DNA of 64,000 nucleotides from JABMOV01 sp964344305 (lineage in GTDB: Bacteria > Fidelibacterota > Marinisomatia > Marinisomatales > JABMOV01), in contig CAYFMT010000004.1 of the NCBI GenBank assembly GCA_964344305.1, positions 98,598 through 162,597 on the forward strand, read 5' to 3'. Below are positions 18,186-27,368 of this stretch, piece after piece. The translations under genes and the position numbers were made by a program. Position 1 is the stretch's first letter; every line of letters begins with the position of its first letter. The notes under the pieces were generated by a model. The model saw only the letters and a list, made by a program, of their open reading frames with translations. It did no database searches and was not told where the DNA came from.

Positions 18186-19139
18186 GTGATCAATCCACTA
18201 CCAATCCTCACGATTATATCCTGTATTCTACTGGCTCAACAAGAACCGCATTATACGCGGTATTTCCTTTCAGAAACTTCTTATAGACAGAACCTGATTC
18301 AGGAAAAACCCGAATCAGGAATTCCATTTATCAAAGTAATATATAACGATCATCAGCTTCCCATTGTGAAAATAAGGTTTAACATGAACCATGATATATG
18401 GGAAAAGGAAATCCATACATATACGAATCAAAACGAGCTGGAATCCACTTTTACCTATACCGGTGATGATACCCCTCGTGAGTTACGCATTTTTGGGGAT
18501 AATGAACCCTGGTCACAAGCGTTCCGGGATTATGTATTTAAAAAAAATACCAGTCAATCATTCCACGGGCAAACAACACAATTTTTATTTTCTGTTGATG
18601 GCACCTTAACAACCATTAAGCTGATCAACCCCATGGGATTTCCATACGGGGAAATCAAATTCTTCTATGACTATCTTGGATTTGTTAAGGAGGAAACCTG
18701 GCAATCCCTGCCATCAGGAAATGTGATCAGAAGGTTTGTATATGAAATGGATATCCAAAATGAGTCCAAGAAACTCTGGGAATACGGAAAAAAGGGTGAA
18801 GAAATCAGCTATATTGAATTACAAATGGGTGATGATGACAAATTATACCCTAATCCAATTCCCAGAACCGGAAACATTCTGGATGAAGTGGATATTGTAT
18901 TGAATGAAATCATACGTACGGGGATTCATCCACCCATCCCTGCCCATATTCCGCAGATGGAAACGGATCAGGTACTGTTAAAAAATGGGGATTTATTGGA
19001 TGTGAAAATCATTTCCATTCATGATAACCATGTATCATTTAAGATGGAAAACGACACATTGAATTATTCCATACAGCTGAATAAAGTTGTCCAGGTAAAA
19101 GACCGATGGGGTCATATACTTTTCCCCAAATACCCATGA
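18186..19139 (+). CDS. hypothetical exported protein
   Basis: A protein of 317 residues beginning with GTG at 18186, ten bases after the preceding stop; no ATG is available near the N-terminus. The first 16 residues (MINPLPILTIISCILLA) look like a signal peptide. The mid part has antiparallel-strand-like repeats (TFTYTGDDTPRELRIFGDNE, LTTIKLINPMGFPYGEIKFFYDYLGFV) that resemble 'toxin-like' or MORN-type beta hairpins used in envelope proteins. The C-terminus (VLLKNGDLLDVKIISIHDNHVSFKMENDT) resembles a small beta domain common in FCB secreted proteins. I do not recognise a family. Confidence 0.6.
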   Translation: MINPLPILTIISCILLAQQEPHYTRYFLSETSYRQNLIQEKPESGIPFIKVIYNDHQLPIVKIRFNMNHDIWEKEIHTYTNQNELESTFTYTGDDTPRELRIFGDNEPWSQAFRDYVFKKNTSQSFHGQTTQFLFSVDGTLTTIKLINPMGFPYGEIKFFYDYLGFVKEETWQSLPSGNVIRRFVYEMDIQNESKKLWEYGKKGEEISYIELQMGDDDKLYPNPIPRTGNILDEVDIVLNEIIRTGIHPPIPAHIPQMETDQVLLKNGDLLDVKIISIHDNHVSFKMENDTLNYSIQLNKVVQVKDRWGHILFPKYP

Positions 19140-19192
19140 TACCCATGACGGATTATCGTTAAATTGCACATTCAATTAGAATGGAACAGGTA

Positions 19193-19951
19193 ATGAAAAA
19201 AGGTATACTATTCATTTTTATGTCTGCTGCAATCCTTTGTGGACAGGATAGCAGCTATCCACCACCAACCAACCTTATCACCGCGCCTACAGCCGGAACG
19301 CTTGTTCGTGGCAGTTTTTCGTTTGAAATGCGGATTCAGAATCATGGTGGGCTGGCTACGGCACTTGCAGCAGGGATCACAGATCGATTTCAGTTTGGTG
19401 TTTCTTATGGAGCCAACAATTTCATTGGTGACGATAGCCTGAAATGGTATCCACGCCCAGAAGCAAGTATCAAATATCGTGTCATTGATGAAACCATGAG
19501 TATGCCAGGCCTATCACTGGGAATAAACACCCAGGGGTTTGGTCGTTATGACAAAGGTCTTAAACGATATGATACAAAAGCGTATGGATTGTTTCTTTCT
19601 GCCAGCAAGAATTGGAAATTTATTCTCGGAAATATTGGTATCCATGGCGGTGTGAGTTACAATTTCACCGAAACAAATGATGGCGATGAAGATCCCAATG
19701 TTTTCGCCGGGTTGGATATGGAATTGAACCCGGAATTATCTCTACTGTTTGAATACAATGGTGCATTTAATGAGAATGATAATAGATTGCAGGACATCGC
19801 CCTGAATGATGCAGGGTATGTGAATGCAGCCATACGATGGACATTCGTCCAGCATCTTCATATCGAAATTCATTTCAATAATTTGCTTTTCAACGAAAAT
19901 GTCGATTATTTCAATCGAGAATTAAAACTCACCTATATCGAATATTTCTAA
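19193..19951 (+). CDS. putative outer membrane beta-barrel protein
   Basis: A protein of about 252 residues with a signal peptide (MKKGILFIFMSAAILCGQ). The rest reads as alternating beta strands (SFEMRIQNHGGLATALAAGITDRFQFGVSYGANN, KNWKFILGNIGIHGGVSYNF, LELNPELSLLFEYNGAFN) ending in TYIEYF, so it is a small outer membrane barrel, loosely like YjbH/OmpA-type 8-12-strand barrels. An ATG twelve bases earlier (19181) is an alternative start. It precedes the YtfJ-like gene by 12 bases. Confidence 0.6.
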   Translation: MKKGILFIFMSAAILCGQDSSYPPPTNLITAPTAGTLVRGSFSFEMRIQNHGGLATALAAGITDRFQFGVSYGANNFIGDDSLKWYPRPEASIKYRVIDETMSMPGLSLGINTQGFGRYDKGLKRYDTKAYGLFLSASKNWKFILGNIGIHGGVSYNFTETNDGDEDPNVFAGLDMELNPELSLLFEYNGAFNENDNRLQDIALNDAGYVNAAIRWTFVQHLHIEIHFNNLLFNENVDYFNRELKLTYIEYF

Positions 19952-19963
19952 TCTGGAGGGAAC

Positions 19964-20494
19964 ATGAAAAAAACCATCATAACAGGCATCCTTGTAGTGT
20001 TATCATTTTCACTGGTAAGTGGTCAGTTAAAAATTGGAGAAAAAGCGCCGGACTGGGTTTTCCCGGATATGGATGGAACGGAATTCACCATGGATAACTG
20101 GCCCGGGAAAATCCTTCAGATAAACTACGTGGATCCTGATGAATCCGAAATGAATGAACCCTTTAACGATGCAGTGAAATATGCCATAGACAGCCTGGGG
20201 ATCATCGAACGTGAAACATTCAAGGGATTTGGCATTGTGGATTGTGCTGCCACATGGAAACCGGATTTTCTGATTCGTAAGATCGCTGGTGGAAAGGCTA
20301 AAAAGTTTGACACAACAATTCTCTTTGATTATGATGCAGAATTAAGGGAATCATGGGGATTGAAAAAGGATTCTTACAATATCATCATTGTAGATAAGGA
20401 TCGGATTGTCAGGGCGATTATCATGGATAAAGTCCCAGATTCAGAAATTGACACCTATATACAATTGATTATCGATATTCAAAAAAACTCATAG
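19964..20494 (+). CDS. thioredoxin-fold exported protein (YtfJ-like)
   Basis: A protein of 176 residues with a signal peptide (ending LVSGQ) and the thioredoxin-like pattern IGEKAPDWVFPDMDGTEFTMDNWPGKILQINYVDPDESEMN... DSYNIIIVDKDRIVRAII. It lacks a CxxC redox pair; the one cysteine is in VDCAATW. This agrees with the YtfJ family rather than a disulphide oxidoreductase. YtfJ proteins are periplasmic and of unknown function. The ribosome site GGAGG lies before the ATG. The Nudix gene starts seven bases after it ends. Confidence 0.7.
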   Translation: MKKTIITGILVVLSFSLVSGQLKIGEKAPDWVFPDMDGTEFTMDNWPGKILQINYVDPDESEMNEPFNDAVKYAIDSLGIIERETFKGFGIVDCAATWKPDFLIRKIAGGKAKKFDTTILFDYDAELRESWGLKKDSYNIIIVDKDRIVRAIIMDKVPDSEIDTYIQLIIDIQKNS

Positions 20495-20500
20495 TTACAC

Positions 20501-21049
20501 ATGAGTGATTTAGTCGAAAAACAGATTTCCTCGACTAAACTCTATTCAGGAAAATTGCTTCACGTCTGGAAGGATGAGGTTGAACTTCCGGACGGATCTC
20601 AATCCGTAAGGGAGTACATCAAGCATCCAGGGGCTGTTGTAATGATTCCTGTTTTACCTGATGGGAATATCATGCTTGTAAAGCAATACCGATATCCCAT
20701 GGGGATGACACAAATCGAATTGCCTGCAGGAAAACTTGATCCAGGAGAGACTCACCTTGAAACAGCCGAACGAGAGCTGGAAGAAGAGATAGGATATAAA
20801 GCAGGGAAACTAACTGAATTGACTGAAATTCATCCCTGCATTGGATACAGTGACGAAAAAATGTGGATTTATTTGGCAGAGGACTTGATTCAAACTTCCA
20901 CCAACACCGATCATGATGAATTCATCGAACTGGTACCCCTATCCCTTGAGCAGGCAATTGAGATGGTATGGACCGGACAGATCACTGATGTAAAAACCAT
21001 CATTGGAATCCTCTGGGGAAAGAAACTTTTATTGGATGAACCTGTCTGA
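20501..21049 (+). CDS. Nudix hydrolase, ADP-ribose pyrophosphatase-like
   Basis: A protein of 182 residues with a complete Nudix box at about 87-109: G-KLDPG-E-THLETAE-REL-EE-I-G. The surroundings (HPGAVVMIPVLPDGNIMLVKQYRYPMG) match the NudF/ADP-ribose pyrophosphatase group, which hydrolyses ADP-ribose to AMP and ribose 5-phosphate. Cytoplasmic. It lies immediately after the YtfJ-like gene. Substrate is by analogy only. Confidence 0.88.
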   Translation: MSDLVEKQISSTKLYSGKLLHVWKDEVELPDGSQSVREYIKHPGAVVMIPVLPDGNIMLVKQYRYPMGMTQIELPAGKLDPGETHLETAERELEEEIGYKAGKLTELTEIHPCIGYSDEKMWIYLAEDLIQTSTNTDHDEFIELVPLSLEQAIEMVWTGQITDVKTIIGILWGKKLLLDEPV

Positions 21050-21106
21050 ATAGAATTCACTATTCCATTTCCTACCAGGCGCAGAAATCGATCACACCCT
21101 ATTGTA

Positions 21107-22039
21107 ATGTCCCGTTCGTTAAAAGCAAAACTAATTGAAACCTCCAGAAAACTCGGTTTTGAAAAAATCGGGTTTGCTTCTGCAGCCCCAAGTATTAGAA
21201 CTGCTGATCGGCTTGATGAATGGATTCAAGGTGGAAAACATGCCACCATGTTATGGATGGAAAAACGACAGGAAGATCGCAGCAACATCCTATCCTATTT
21301 TCCGGAAGCTAAAACAGTCATTTCCTTCGCAATGAACTATTATCATGGAAATGCTGATTCCATTTTACATGGAGAGGTGAAATTCAGCATTTATGCCTGG
21401 GGAGATGATTACCACGACCTCTTGAAAAAACGGATTCGATCTCTGGCCTCCATCATAAAAAGTGCTCATCCTGAAGCAAAAACCATTGTGTGTACAGATA
21501 CGTCTCCTGTTATGGAGAAATACTGGGCTCAGAAGGCAGGAATTGGGTGGCAGGGAAAACATACCAATCTCATTACACGGGATTATGGCAGTTGGTTATT
21601 CCTGGGGGAGATCATTACAGATGTTCTTCTGAAACCAGATGAACCGTTTATGGAAGATTTATGTGGTACTTGCACAGCCTGTCTGGATGCGTGTCCCACT
21701 CAAGCTCTGGAGCCTTATGTGCTGGATAGCAATAAATGCATTTCTTATCTGACCATTGAGCATCGAGGGGAGTTTAATCAACATACCTGGACTGATGGAT
21801 GGATATACGGTTGTGATGTATGCCAGGATGTGTGTCCATGGAATATTAAATTTTCCAGGCCTTCAGTCGAACCTGCATTTAAACCTCGACCTGACATTGT
21901 TTCTAAATCCAAGGATGATTGGTTAAATCTGACCAGGGAAGAATTCACAGAACTATTTAGAAAATCCCCGGTGAAGCGGACAAAATACGAAGGGTTAATA
22001 CGCAACATAGAGCATACCGAATCATCACGGAAAAAGTAG
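21107..22039 (+). CDS. queG: epoxyqueuosine reductase
   Basis: A protein of 310 residues matching QueG, the cobalamin- and iron-sulphur-dependent enzyme that reduces epoxyqueuosine to queuosine in tRNA wobble position 34. The C-terminal half has the two 4Fe-4S motifs: CGTCTACLDACP at about 186-197 and CDVCQDVCPWN at about 235-245. The upstream CTDTSPVMEKYWAQKAGIGWQGKHTNLI block is typical of QueG, whose Asp is catalytic. The length agrees with short QueG proteins. It needs cobalamin, which fits the presence of MetH and methylmalonyl-CoA mutase elsewhere in the window. Confidence 0.93.
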   Translation: MSRSLKAKLIETSRKLGFEKIGFASAAPSIRTADRLDEWIQGGKHATMLWMEKRQEDRSNILSYFPEAKTVISFAMNYYHGNADSILHGEVKFSIYAWGDDYHDLLKKRIRSLASIIKSAHPEAKTIVCTDTSPVMEKYWAQKAGIGWQGKHTNLITRDYGSWLFLGEIITDVLLKPDEPFMEDLCGTCTACLDACPTQALEPYVLDSNKCISYLTIEHRGEFNQHTWTDGWIYGCDVCQDVCPWNIKFSRPSVEPAFKPRPDIVSKSKDDWLNLTREEFTELFRKSPVKRTKYEGLIRNIEHTESSRKK

Positions 22040-22092
22040 GGGATAATCTCTTTTCTATCCGGTATATTTAGAGATATTGAAAGGAATAAACG

Positions 22093-22755
22093 ATGCCAAA
22101 AGTTGGACTTATTTTATCAGGATGCGGATACCTGGATGGTGCAGAAATACAGGAAGCGGTCATTACCATGCTTGCGTTGGACAGGGCAGGAGCTGATGTT
22201 GTTTATATGGCTCCTGATATTGATCAATTACATGTTGTCAATCATGTGAATGGTTCTGAGATGGATGGTGAGTCAAGAAATGTATTAATAGAATCGGCCA
22301 GAATTACACGAGGCAATATTCATCCCATAGCTTCAATAGATTCGGATGAATTAGATGCGCTGATCTTTCCAGGGGGATTTGGTGTGGCAAAAAACCTCTG
22401 CGACTATGCTATGGTAGGGTCAGATTGTTCAGTCGATCCTGCTGTAGATCATATTGCAACAAAAATGCATTCTGACGGAAAACCCATTGGTGTTATCTGC
22501 ATTGCCCCGGCAATGATGGCACGAATCCTAGGTGAAAAAGGGAAGCAAGTAGATCTAACCATTGGGAACGATGAAGGAACAGCTGGAGATATTACCACCA
22601 TGGGTGCAAACCACATTGCCTGTCCGGTTCGAGAAATGATTGTGGATAAAGAAAATAAAGTAGTATCTACACCGGCGTATATGGAAGCACAGAAAATCAG
22701 TGAGGCTGCTGATGGAATTGAAAAGCTGGTAAAGGAAGTGCTGGCTTTAGTTTAA
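22093..22755 (+). CDS. elbB: ElbB-like DJ-1/PfpI family protein
   Basis: A protein of 220 residues with the ElbB hallmarks SGCGYLDGAEIQEAV at the N-terminus, ALIFPGGFGVAKNLCDYA in the middle, and the nucleophile-elbow cysteine in GVICIAPAMM. ElbB belongs to the DJ-1/PfpI superfamily, and family members act as glyoxalase-like proteins with isoprenoid-linked phenotypes. AAGGA sits upstream of the ATG. It converges on the toastrack gene, with stop codons sharing a TTAA palindrome. Confidence 0.9.
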   Translation: MPKVGLILSGCGYLDGAEIQEAVITMLALDRAGADVVYMAPDIDQLHVVNHVNGSEMDGESRNVLIESARITRGNIHPIASIDSDELDALIFPGGFGVAKNLCDYAMVGSDCSVDPAVDHIATKMHSDGKPIGVICIAPAMMARILGEKGKQVDLTIGNDEGTAGDITTMGANHIACPVREMIVDKENKVVSTPAYMEAQKISEAADGIEKLVKEVLALV

Positions 22756-23642
22756 TTCTTTACGGAAATATCTACAGATCCAAGCCCAACACTAATATCC
22801 AGATGAATAACAGGAAGTCCCGGCTTCCAGTCAGGTGATACATATTCATCTTCATTTTCTTCCTTTAGACCATATACTGATACAGAAGAAAGAAACGTAT
22901 CATTGATATCCACACGAATGTTAGCACGCTCTGGAAGTATTAAATCCAGATCACCCAGGCCCACCTCAATATCAAATTCAGTATCAATAATACGTCCACC
23001 TCGAAAATCTATATTAGCAGAACCAAGACCCACATTCAAATCGATGTTTCTTGCATGCACATAACCCAGACCAGAGATTGATAAATCTCCAAGACCACTT
23101 TCAAGTTTGATCCTGTTGCATTCAATGGGATTGTCCCTGAGACTCGAGACATTCACATCACTTAACCCACATTCAATATCCAGATCTTCTAAGCGTATAC
23201 CTGAAAGATCGATATCAGCAGAACCAAACCCAAATTCAAGATCAAGGCTGGTAGGAAGAGTCGCTGGAAGCGTGAAATCCAGCACATTTCTTGTTTTTCG
23301 AGACAGGCCTTTCAAATCCCGTAAATGATCGATATGTACATCAAGATTGTAGGAAGAATCCCTTGAGTCGATGTCTATGCTGAAATAGGCTGTTTTCCTT
23401 CGTGATTTCATATCAATATCAGGCGTGACAAACCGTGGATCATATTGAACAAACCCATCAATGTCATGTCGTGTTTTAGAAGGTGAAAGGTACAGCTCAC
23501 CTATACCATAGGATATTTGTGCATCCAGCTGTGTAAATCCTTTTGAGCTGAAATGGTAGTGATCCCGGATTACCTGTCGTGTTGTATCGCCGGCAAATAC
23601 CAGGGACTGAACGATAAGGATTATGGTGATAATGGTTTTCAT
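22752..23642 (-). CDS. toastrack-like exported beta-repeat protein
   Basis: A protein of 296 residues with a signal peptide (ILIVQSLVFAGD). The rest is a beta-rich repeat fold: DIDLSGIRLEDLDIECGLSDVNVSS, KLESGLGDLSISGLGYVHARNIDLNVGLGSANIDF, DIEVGLGDLDLILPERANIRV. The repeated motif xx(F/V)GLGxxDI marks toastrack/DUF4097-like domains, which sit in envelopes and are often partners of stress-sensing systems. It is the last gene of a five-gene - strand operon led by an ECF sigma factor, nine bases after the barrel gene. It may be a regulon output or part of the signal pathway. Confidence 0.7.
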   Translation of the reverse strand: MKTIITIILIVQSLVFAGDTTRQVIRDHYHFSSKGFTQLDAQISYGIGELYLSPSKTRHDIDGFVQYDPRFVTPDIDMKSRRKTAYFSIDIDSRDSSYNLDVHIDHLRDLKGLSRKTRNVLDFTLPATLPTSLDLEFGFGSADIDLSGIRLEDLDIECGLSDVNVSSLRDNPIECNRIKLESGLGDLSISGLGYVHARNIDLNVGLGSANIDFRGGRIIDTEFDIEVGLGDLDLILPERANIRVDINDTFLSSVSVYGLKEENEDEYVSPDWKPGLPVIHLDISVGLGSVDISVKN

Positions 23643-23650
23643 GGTGTCCT

Positions 23651-25147
23651 CTAAAAAATATACCCCAATCGAATAACAGTTTCGATTTGGTCGGGTCCAT
23701 CAATTGGTTTCGAAATACTAAATCCAAAATTATAATCATCATCATCAAATCCGGATGAAACAAAATCAACACCGATACCGACTGATTTAATCATGCTGTC
23801 ATAATGATCAAAAACTTCCTGTAATGCATAGTCCTGTTTATCCCACGCATGTCCTGCATCAACAAAGGTGTAAATATCAAACCCATGGTCGATGAATTCA
23901 CTGGTAAACACAAGGGCGAGATTTGTCTGGAACAGTTGATTGCCTACCTGTACTTTGTAAGGATATGCATTCACAGAACCATACCCACCGACTCCAAAGA
24001 GTCTGTGGACCGGCAGTATTCCGCTGGATGTCCCAACAATGGTTCGATTTCTAAACATCAGTCCCGATGAGAATTCCCAGTTGAAAACTCCAAGACCAAA
24101 TACCCTAGTGTGGTCACCTATGGGATTAATATCAAGTCCATTGTCATAGTAACTGGATATATTTACCAACATAGCAACACTGGTAGTATGGGGAGAATAA
24201 TATGTGGATCGGGTTGCAATGGTTGTTTCTACATACTCTGCTTTTCCAGGTACAATATTCAGGTTTGGACGTAAAGGTCTATTCTTTTCAAAAAGGCTCC
24301 ACAGATCTGTTATTGGTAATGTGTCCTGTTCAACAGATGTCCATGCCATCTTCAGCTTAAAAATGGATAGGTCCAGTCCAATTCCGCCGGAAACACCTTT
24401 TTCATCCCAGCGATCGAAAAAGTCCTGTCGACCGAAAATGCCAGCGGCCGTATTATCATCGGTATGCAATCTGTACCCATCATCGGTCATAGATTTTTTA
24501 AATCCGTTAATAAACAGAATGATATTTTTGTTGGCTCCAAAGCCGCGCTCAAACCCGATATTTCCTATCCAGTCTTTTGACCCAAAACGATACCCAAGAT
24601 TTAGATTTAACCTAAACTGGGACTTCCCACCCCGGTCCCATTTAGAGTTCAATGGAGACAATACAAATCCTTCATTCCTGTTATATGAAACAACTGGAAA
24701 GTCAGGGAATAACCAATTAGACCTGGCCCTTTCACTGCGCCATTCCATATCAAAATCAGAATCACCCTCCACAATGTTTTCATTATCATATTCTCTGTAA
24801 ACCAGACCTTCTTTTAAATTTGTCTCAATCACGGATCCTGAAATTTGTGCGCCGTCATCAGTATGAATAGATCCACCTATGGCAATAATTTTTCCTTTAA
24901 CGATTGCTGTACCATTAATAAACACATCTCCACCCACAAGGGTGATAGTCCCGGTTACGGTGCCATTCACAGTAAGGTTACCTCCAATGATCCGAATCTT
25001 GTCATTGGAAATTTCCCCCAGTGGAACTTCTAAATCGCCAAACAATCTCATTTCCTGTGTCTGTTGGGAGTTTTCCTTTAATGGATCAATGGCAGTTTCA
25101 GAGGCAAGCAATGGTAAAATAATTATTAATAGAGATAAATATTTCAT
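23651..25147 (-). CDS. bactofilin-like beta-repeat domain fused to an Omp85-type barrel
   Basis: A protein of 498 residues: signal peptide (MKYLSLLIIILPLLAS), a short polymer-forming-like repeat at about 45-110 (KIRIIGGNLTVNGTVTGTITLVGGDVFINGTAIVKG), then a charged linker, and from about 150 a barrel with the Omp85/D15-type C-terminus (LVFTSEFIDHGFDIYTFVDAGHAWDK... IRLGYIF, terminal Phe). The loop-6 motif that is VRGY in typical Omp85 proteins is VNAYPY here, so it is divergent, and no POTRA domains are visible. ATG at 25147 is chosen because a TTG two codons earlier lies inside the preceding gene's end. The gene starts two bases after the DUF4097-like gene. Confidence 0.7.
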   Translation of the reverse strand: MKYLSLLIIILPLLASETAIDPLKENSQQTQEMRLFGDLEVPLGEISNDKIRIIGGNLTVNGTVTGTITLVGGDVFINGTAIVKGKIIAIGGSIHTDDGAQISGSVIETNLKEGLVYREYDNENIVEGDSDFDMEWRSERARSNWLFPDFPVVSYNRNEGFVLSPLNSKWDRGGKSQFRLNLNLGYRFGSKDWIGNIGFERGFGANKNIILFINGFKKSMTDDGYRLHTDDNTAAGIFGRQDFFDRWDEKGVSGGIGLDLSIFKLKMAWTSVEQDTLPITDLWSLFEKNRPLRPNLNIVPGKAEYVETTIATRSTYYSPHTTSVAMLVNISSYYDNGLDINPIGDHTRVFGLGVFNWEFSSGLMFRNRTIVGTSSGILPVHRLFGVGGYGSVNAYPYKVQVGNQLFQTNLALVFTSEFIDHGFDIYTFVDAGHAWDKQDYALQEVFDHYDSMIKSVGIGVDFVSSGFDDDDYNFGFSISKPIDGPDQIETVIRLGYIF

Positions 25148-25149
25148 GA

Positions 25150-26385
25150 TCAATCCTTGGCAAGGGTTACGTTTCCAAAATGACTTCGAATCACAACAGT
25201 ATGCTGACCGCTACCCTGGACTCCAGATGCTTTTATCAGCATGCCACTATGTTGTATCTCAAGAGGGTAATCGGATTCAAGGGCATCTAAATCTTCAACA
25301 CCATCCATCTGAATATCGAAGGTGGCAGACATTCTGCTGGGTAGAATAAGATAGACATCTCCAAATCGATTGACAATTTCAATATCCTGAGCAGGTTCAT
25401 CACCGGTTTCCTTGTGGATTATAATATCACCGGTATTGGTTATAGCTTTGATCCGACCGCTCAGGGATTCTCCGTGAATTGATCCTGCCGATGTTTCAAG
25501 CACCGCATCCCCTATTATCCGTTCAATATCAATATCACCGGCTGATGTAACGGCGGAAAGATTCCCAATGATGTTCTGGATTGAAAAATCGCCACCATCC
25601 GTGTGCAGATCCATGTCTGCTGTTATGTGATCAACTTCAATATCTCCGCCATGGGATCTTCCGATAACTGAATTCCCTTCGATTTTGTACATCTCAATTT
25701 CACCACCAAATGTGTAGGCTTCAATATTCCCACGACTCAGTTCAATATCAAGGTCACCACCTTTCGTCTTAACGAACAGGATTCCTTCAGTATCATTTGT
25801 TTCAATATCCCCGCCTGAGGTTTGGAGATTGATATGTCCATTGGCATGGCTAAGCTCGATATCTCCACCATAGGTAAGAGCCTGTATCTTCCCGGCAATC
25901 TGGTACAACTCAATTTCACCACCAGCAGTTTCTACATCAACTTCACCACCGATATTTTTACAGGTAATATCTCCACCTTGAGAATACAGTCTAATGCTGG
26001 TTTGCCTAGGGATATGTATATCAAAATCGACACTCACATTTCGTGACCATTTTCCGGGTCCTACAATTTGAATGATGCCATTGACATCATTGTAATGCAC
26101 ATTCGTCTTCGCTTTTTCATATTCGCTGGCTGCTCGCTTTTTGTTGAGGGATCTCACAGTTATTGTCTCTACTATCTGAACAGCAGAACCGGATTCACCG
26201 TGGATTGTAAAATCCCCTTTGACATTGTGAATTTTTAGCACAGGCAAATCCGATGGATCTGCATCAAATGTATAGGTGACTTCTCCCTTGTACTTTGATT
26301 CACTGTCAAGACCAAAGGAATTGAATATTTCCTGTGATAGCGCGAGATGTAGAACAGAAAATAATGCAATCGAAGTATACCTCAT
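25150..26385 (-). CDS. DUF4097-like exported repeat protein
   Basis: A protein of 411 residues with a signal peptide (ALFSVLHLALSQ). The middle (about 145-345) carries eleven tandem units of about 18-19 residues of the form T-x-GGDIE-xxxxx-G-x-IxL: for example TAGGEIELYQIAGKIQAL, TYGGDIELSHANGHINLQ and TSGGDIETNDTEGILFVK. Regular GG(D/E)I turns suggest a right-handed beta-solenoid. Its edges resemble DUF4097 domains, which are exported. It is third in the sigma-factor operon and overlaps the anti-sigma gene by 4 bases. It is probably anchored outside the inner membrane; ligand unknown. Confidence 0.75.
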   Translation of the reverse strand: MRYTSIALFSVLHLALSQEIFNSFGLDSESKYKGEVTYTFDADPSDLPVLKIHNVKGDFTIHGESGSAVQIVETITVRSLNKKRAASEYEKAKTNVHYNDVNGIIQIVGPGKWSRNVSVDFDIHIPRQTSIRLYSQGGDITCKNIGGEVDVETAGGEIELYQIAGKIQALTYGGDIELSHANGHINLQTSGGDIETNDTEGILFVKTKGGDLDIELSRGNIEAYTFGGEIEMYKIEGNSVIGRSHGGDIEVDHITADMDLHTDGGDFSIQNIIGNLSAVTSAGDIDIERIIGDAVLETSAGSIHGESLSGRIKAITNTGDIIIHKETGDEPAQDIEIVNRFGDVYLILPSRMSATFDIQMDGVEDLDALESDYPLEIQHSGMLIKASGVQGSGQHTVVIRSHFGNVTLAKD

Positions 26386-27368
26386 TGAAGAACCTCTATT
26401 TCATCACTCTCAGTCGAATCATTCAAGGATTCTACAATGGCTTTTGCTTGATTTCGGATAAATACATTTTCATCCATCAAACCTACAACTTTCAATGTGG
26501 GTATCATTTCTGGTGTAGGACGGCGACTAAGGATTGCCATGGCTTCCTGTCTGATCGCTTCATTTTCTTCTTCCAGCAATACTTTTTGGCAGGCATCCAG
26601 GATAAGGTCTGTTGGTTCATAAGTTTGAAGAAGTCTGGCTGATTTTAACCGCACACCGGTATTATTATCTGAAAGCATTGTAGAAATGAGGACAAGTTCT
26701 GTTTCCTCAGCCGGTTCAAGTTCTTCAACGAGTTCAATGGCTTTTAATCGGTTCCCTGTGTTTTCGTCATTTAAAAGCAAGTAATACAAAAGTTGTTTCA
26801 CATTTTGGTCTTCTAGCCCCCCCTTATATTTCAGATCTTCGTTTGTTTGAAATGCAAACTCAACAGGACTGGTTTTGCTCCCCGTTAGATGCAATTTAGT
26901 ATTTTCAAGTTGCCCCTGACGTATGACCTCCTGTAGTCGATCCTCAGTAAAATATGTATCCTGTACAGTGGTTTGATCCAATACAACCCATCGCCCGATA
27001 AAAAAGGCCGCTAACATATAAGTAGCGACTGCCCAGGCGGGTTGTCGCGAATCAACAAATACTGTGATGAACCATTCCCGTGCTCTTGACCAGAATGCTT
27101 TTGCTGGTGATTTCTGTTGCTCTAGAATCAGTTGCTCAATTCTACCTCTCAATAAGTTCCGTTGTCCAATCAGGTATGATCCCTCAGGAACCAGGTTGCA
27201 TGCATCTTCCGTGAGCTGTAAAGTGGATTGCAATTCCTGTGTAAAAGCACTTAATTCTGGACTTGATGCCAAGGACTTCTCAAACTGGAATGTTTCTCTA
27301 GCATCCAGTGCATCCAGAACATACAGAGTTGCCTGTTCTTTTAGTTTAGTGGGTATATTATCAGACAT
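26382..27368 (-). CDS. anti-sigma-factor-like membrane protein with HEAT-like repeats
   Basis: A protein of 328 residues. The first ~100 residues (LKEQATLYVLDALDARETFQFEKSLASSPEL, and a long helix) match the N-terminal sigma-binding part of anti-sigma factors, although no zinc-binding HxxxCxxC is seen. A single membrane segment lies near residues 112-128 (PAWAVATYMLAAFFIGRWVV). The outer part contains HEAT-like repeats (NRLKAIELVEELEP, GVRLKSARLLQTYEP, EAIRQEAMAILSRRP). By position it follows the sigma gene (8-base overlap), so it is very likely its anti-sigma factor, though the HEAT-repeat exterior is uncommon. Confidence 0.75.
   Translation of the reverse strand: MSDNIPTKLKEQATLYVLDALDARETFQFEKSLASSPELSAFTQELQSTLQLTEDACNLVPEGSYLIGQRNLLRGRIEQLILEQQKSPAKAFWSRAREWFITVFVDSRQPAWAVATYMLAAFFIGRWVVLDQTTVQDTYFTEDRLQEVIRQGQLENTKLHLTGSKTSPVEFAFQTNEDLKYKGGLEDQNVKQLLYYLLLNDENTGNRLKAIELVEELEPAEETELVLISTMLSDNNTGVRLKSARLLQTYEPTDLILDACQKVLLEEENEAIRQEAMAILSRRPTPEMIPTLKVVGLMDENVFIRNQAKAIVESLNDSTESDEIEVLQ

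Noticed and set aside
24204..24800. A 198-codon + strand frame within the bactofilin-barrel gene
   Set aside because: Antisense to a supported gene in an operon and without motifs.
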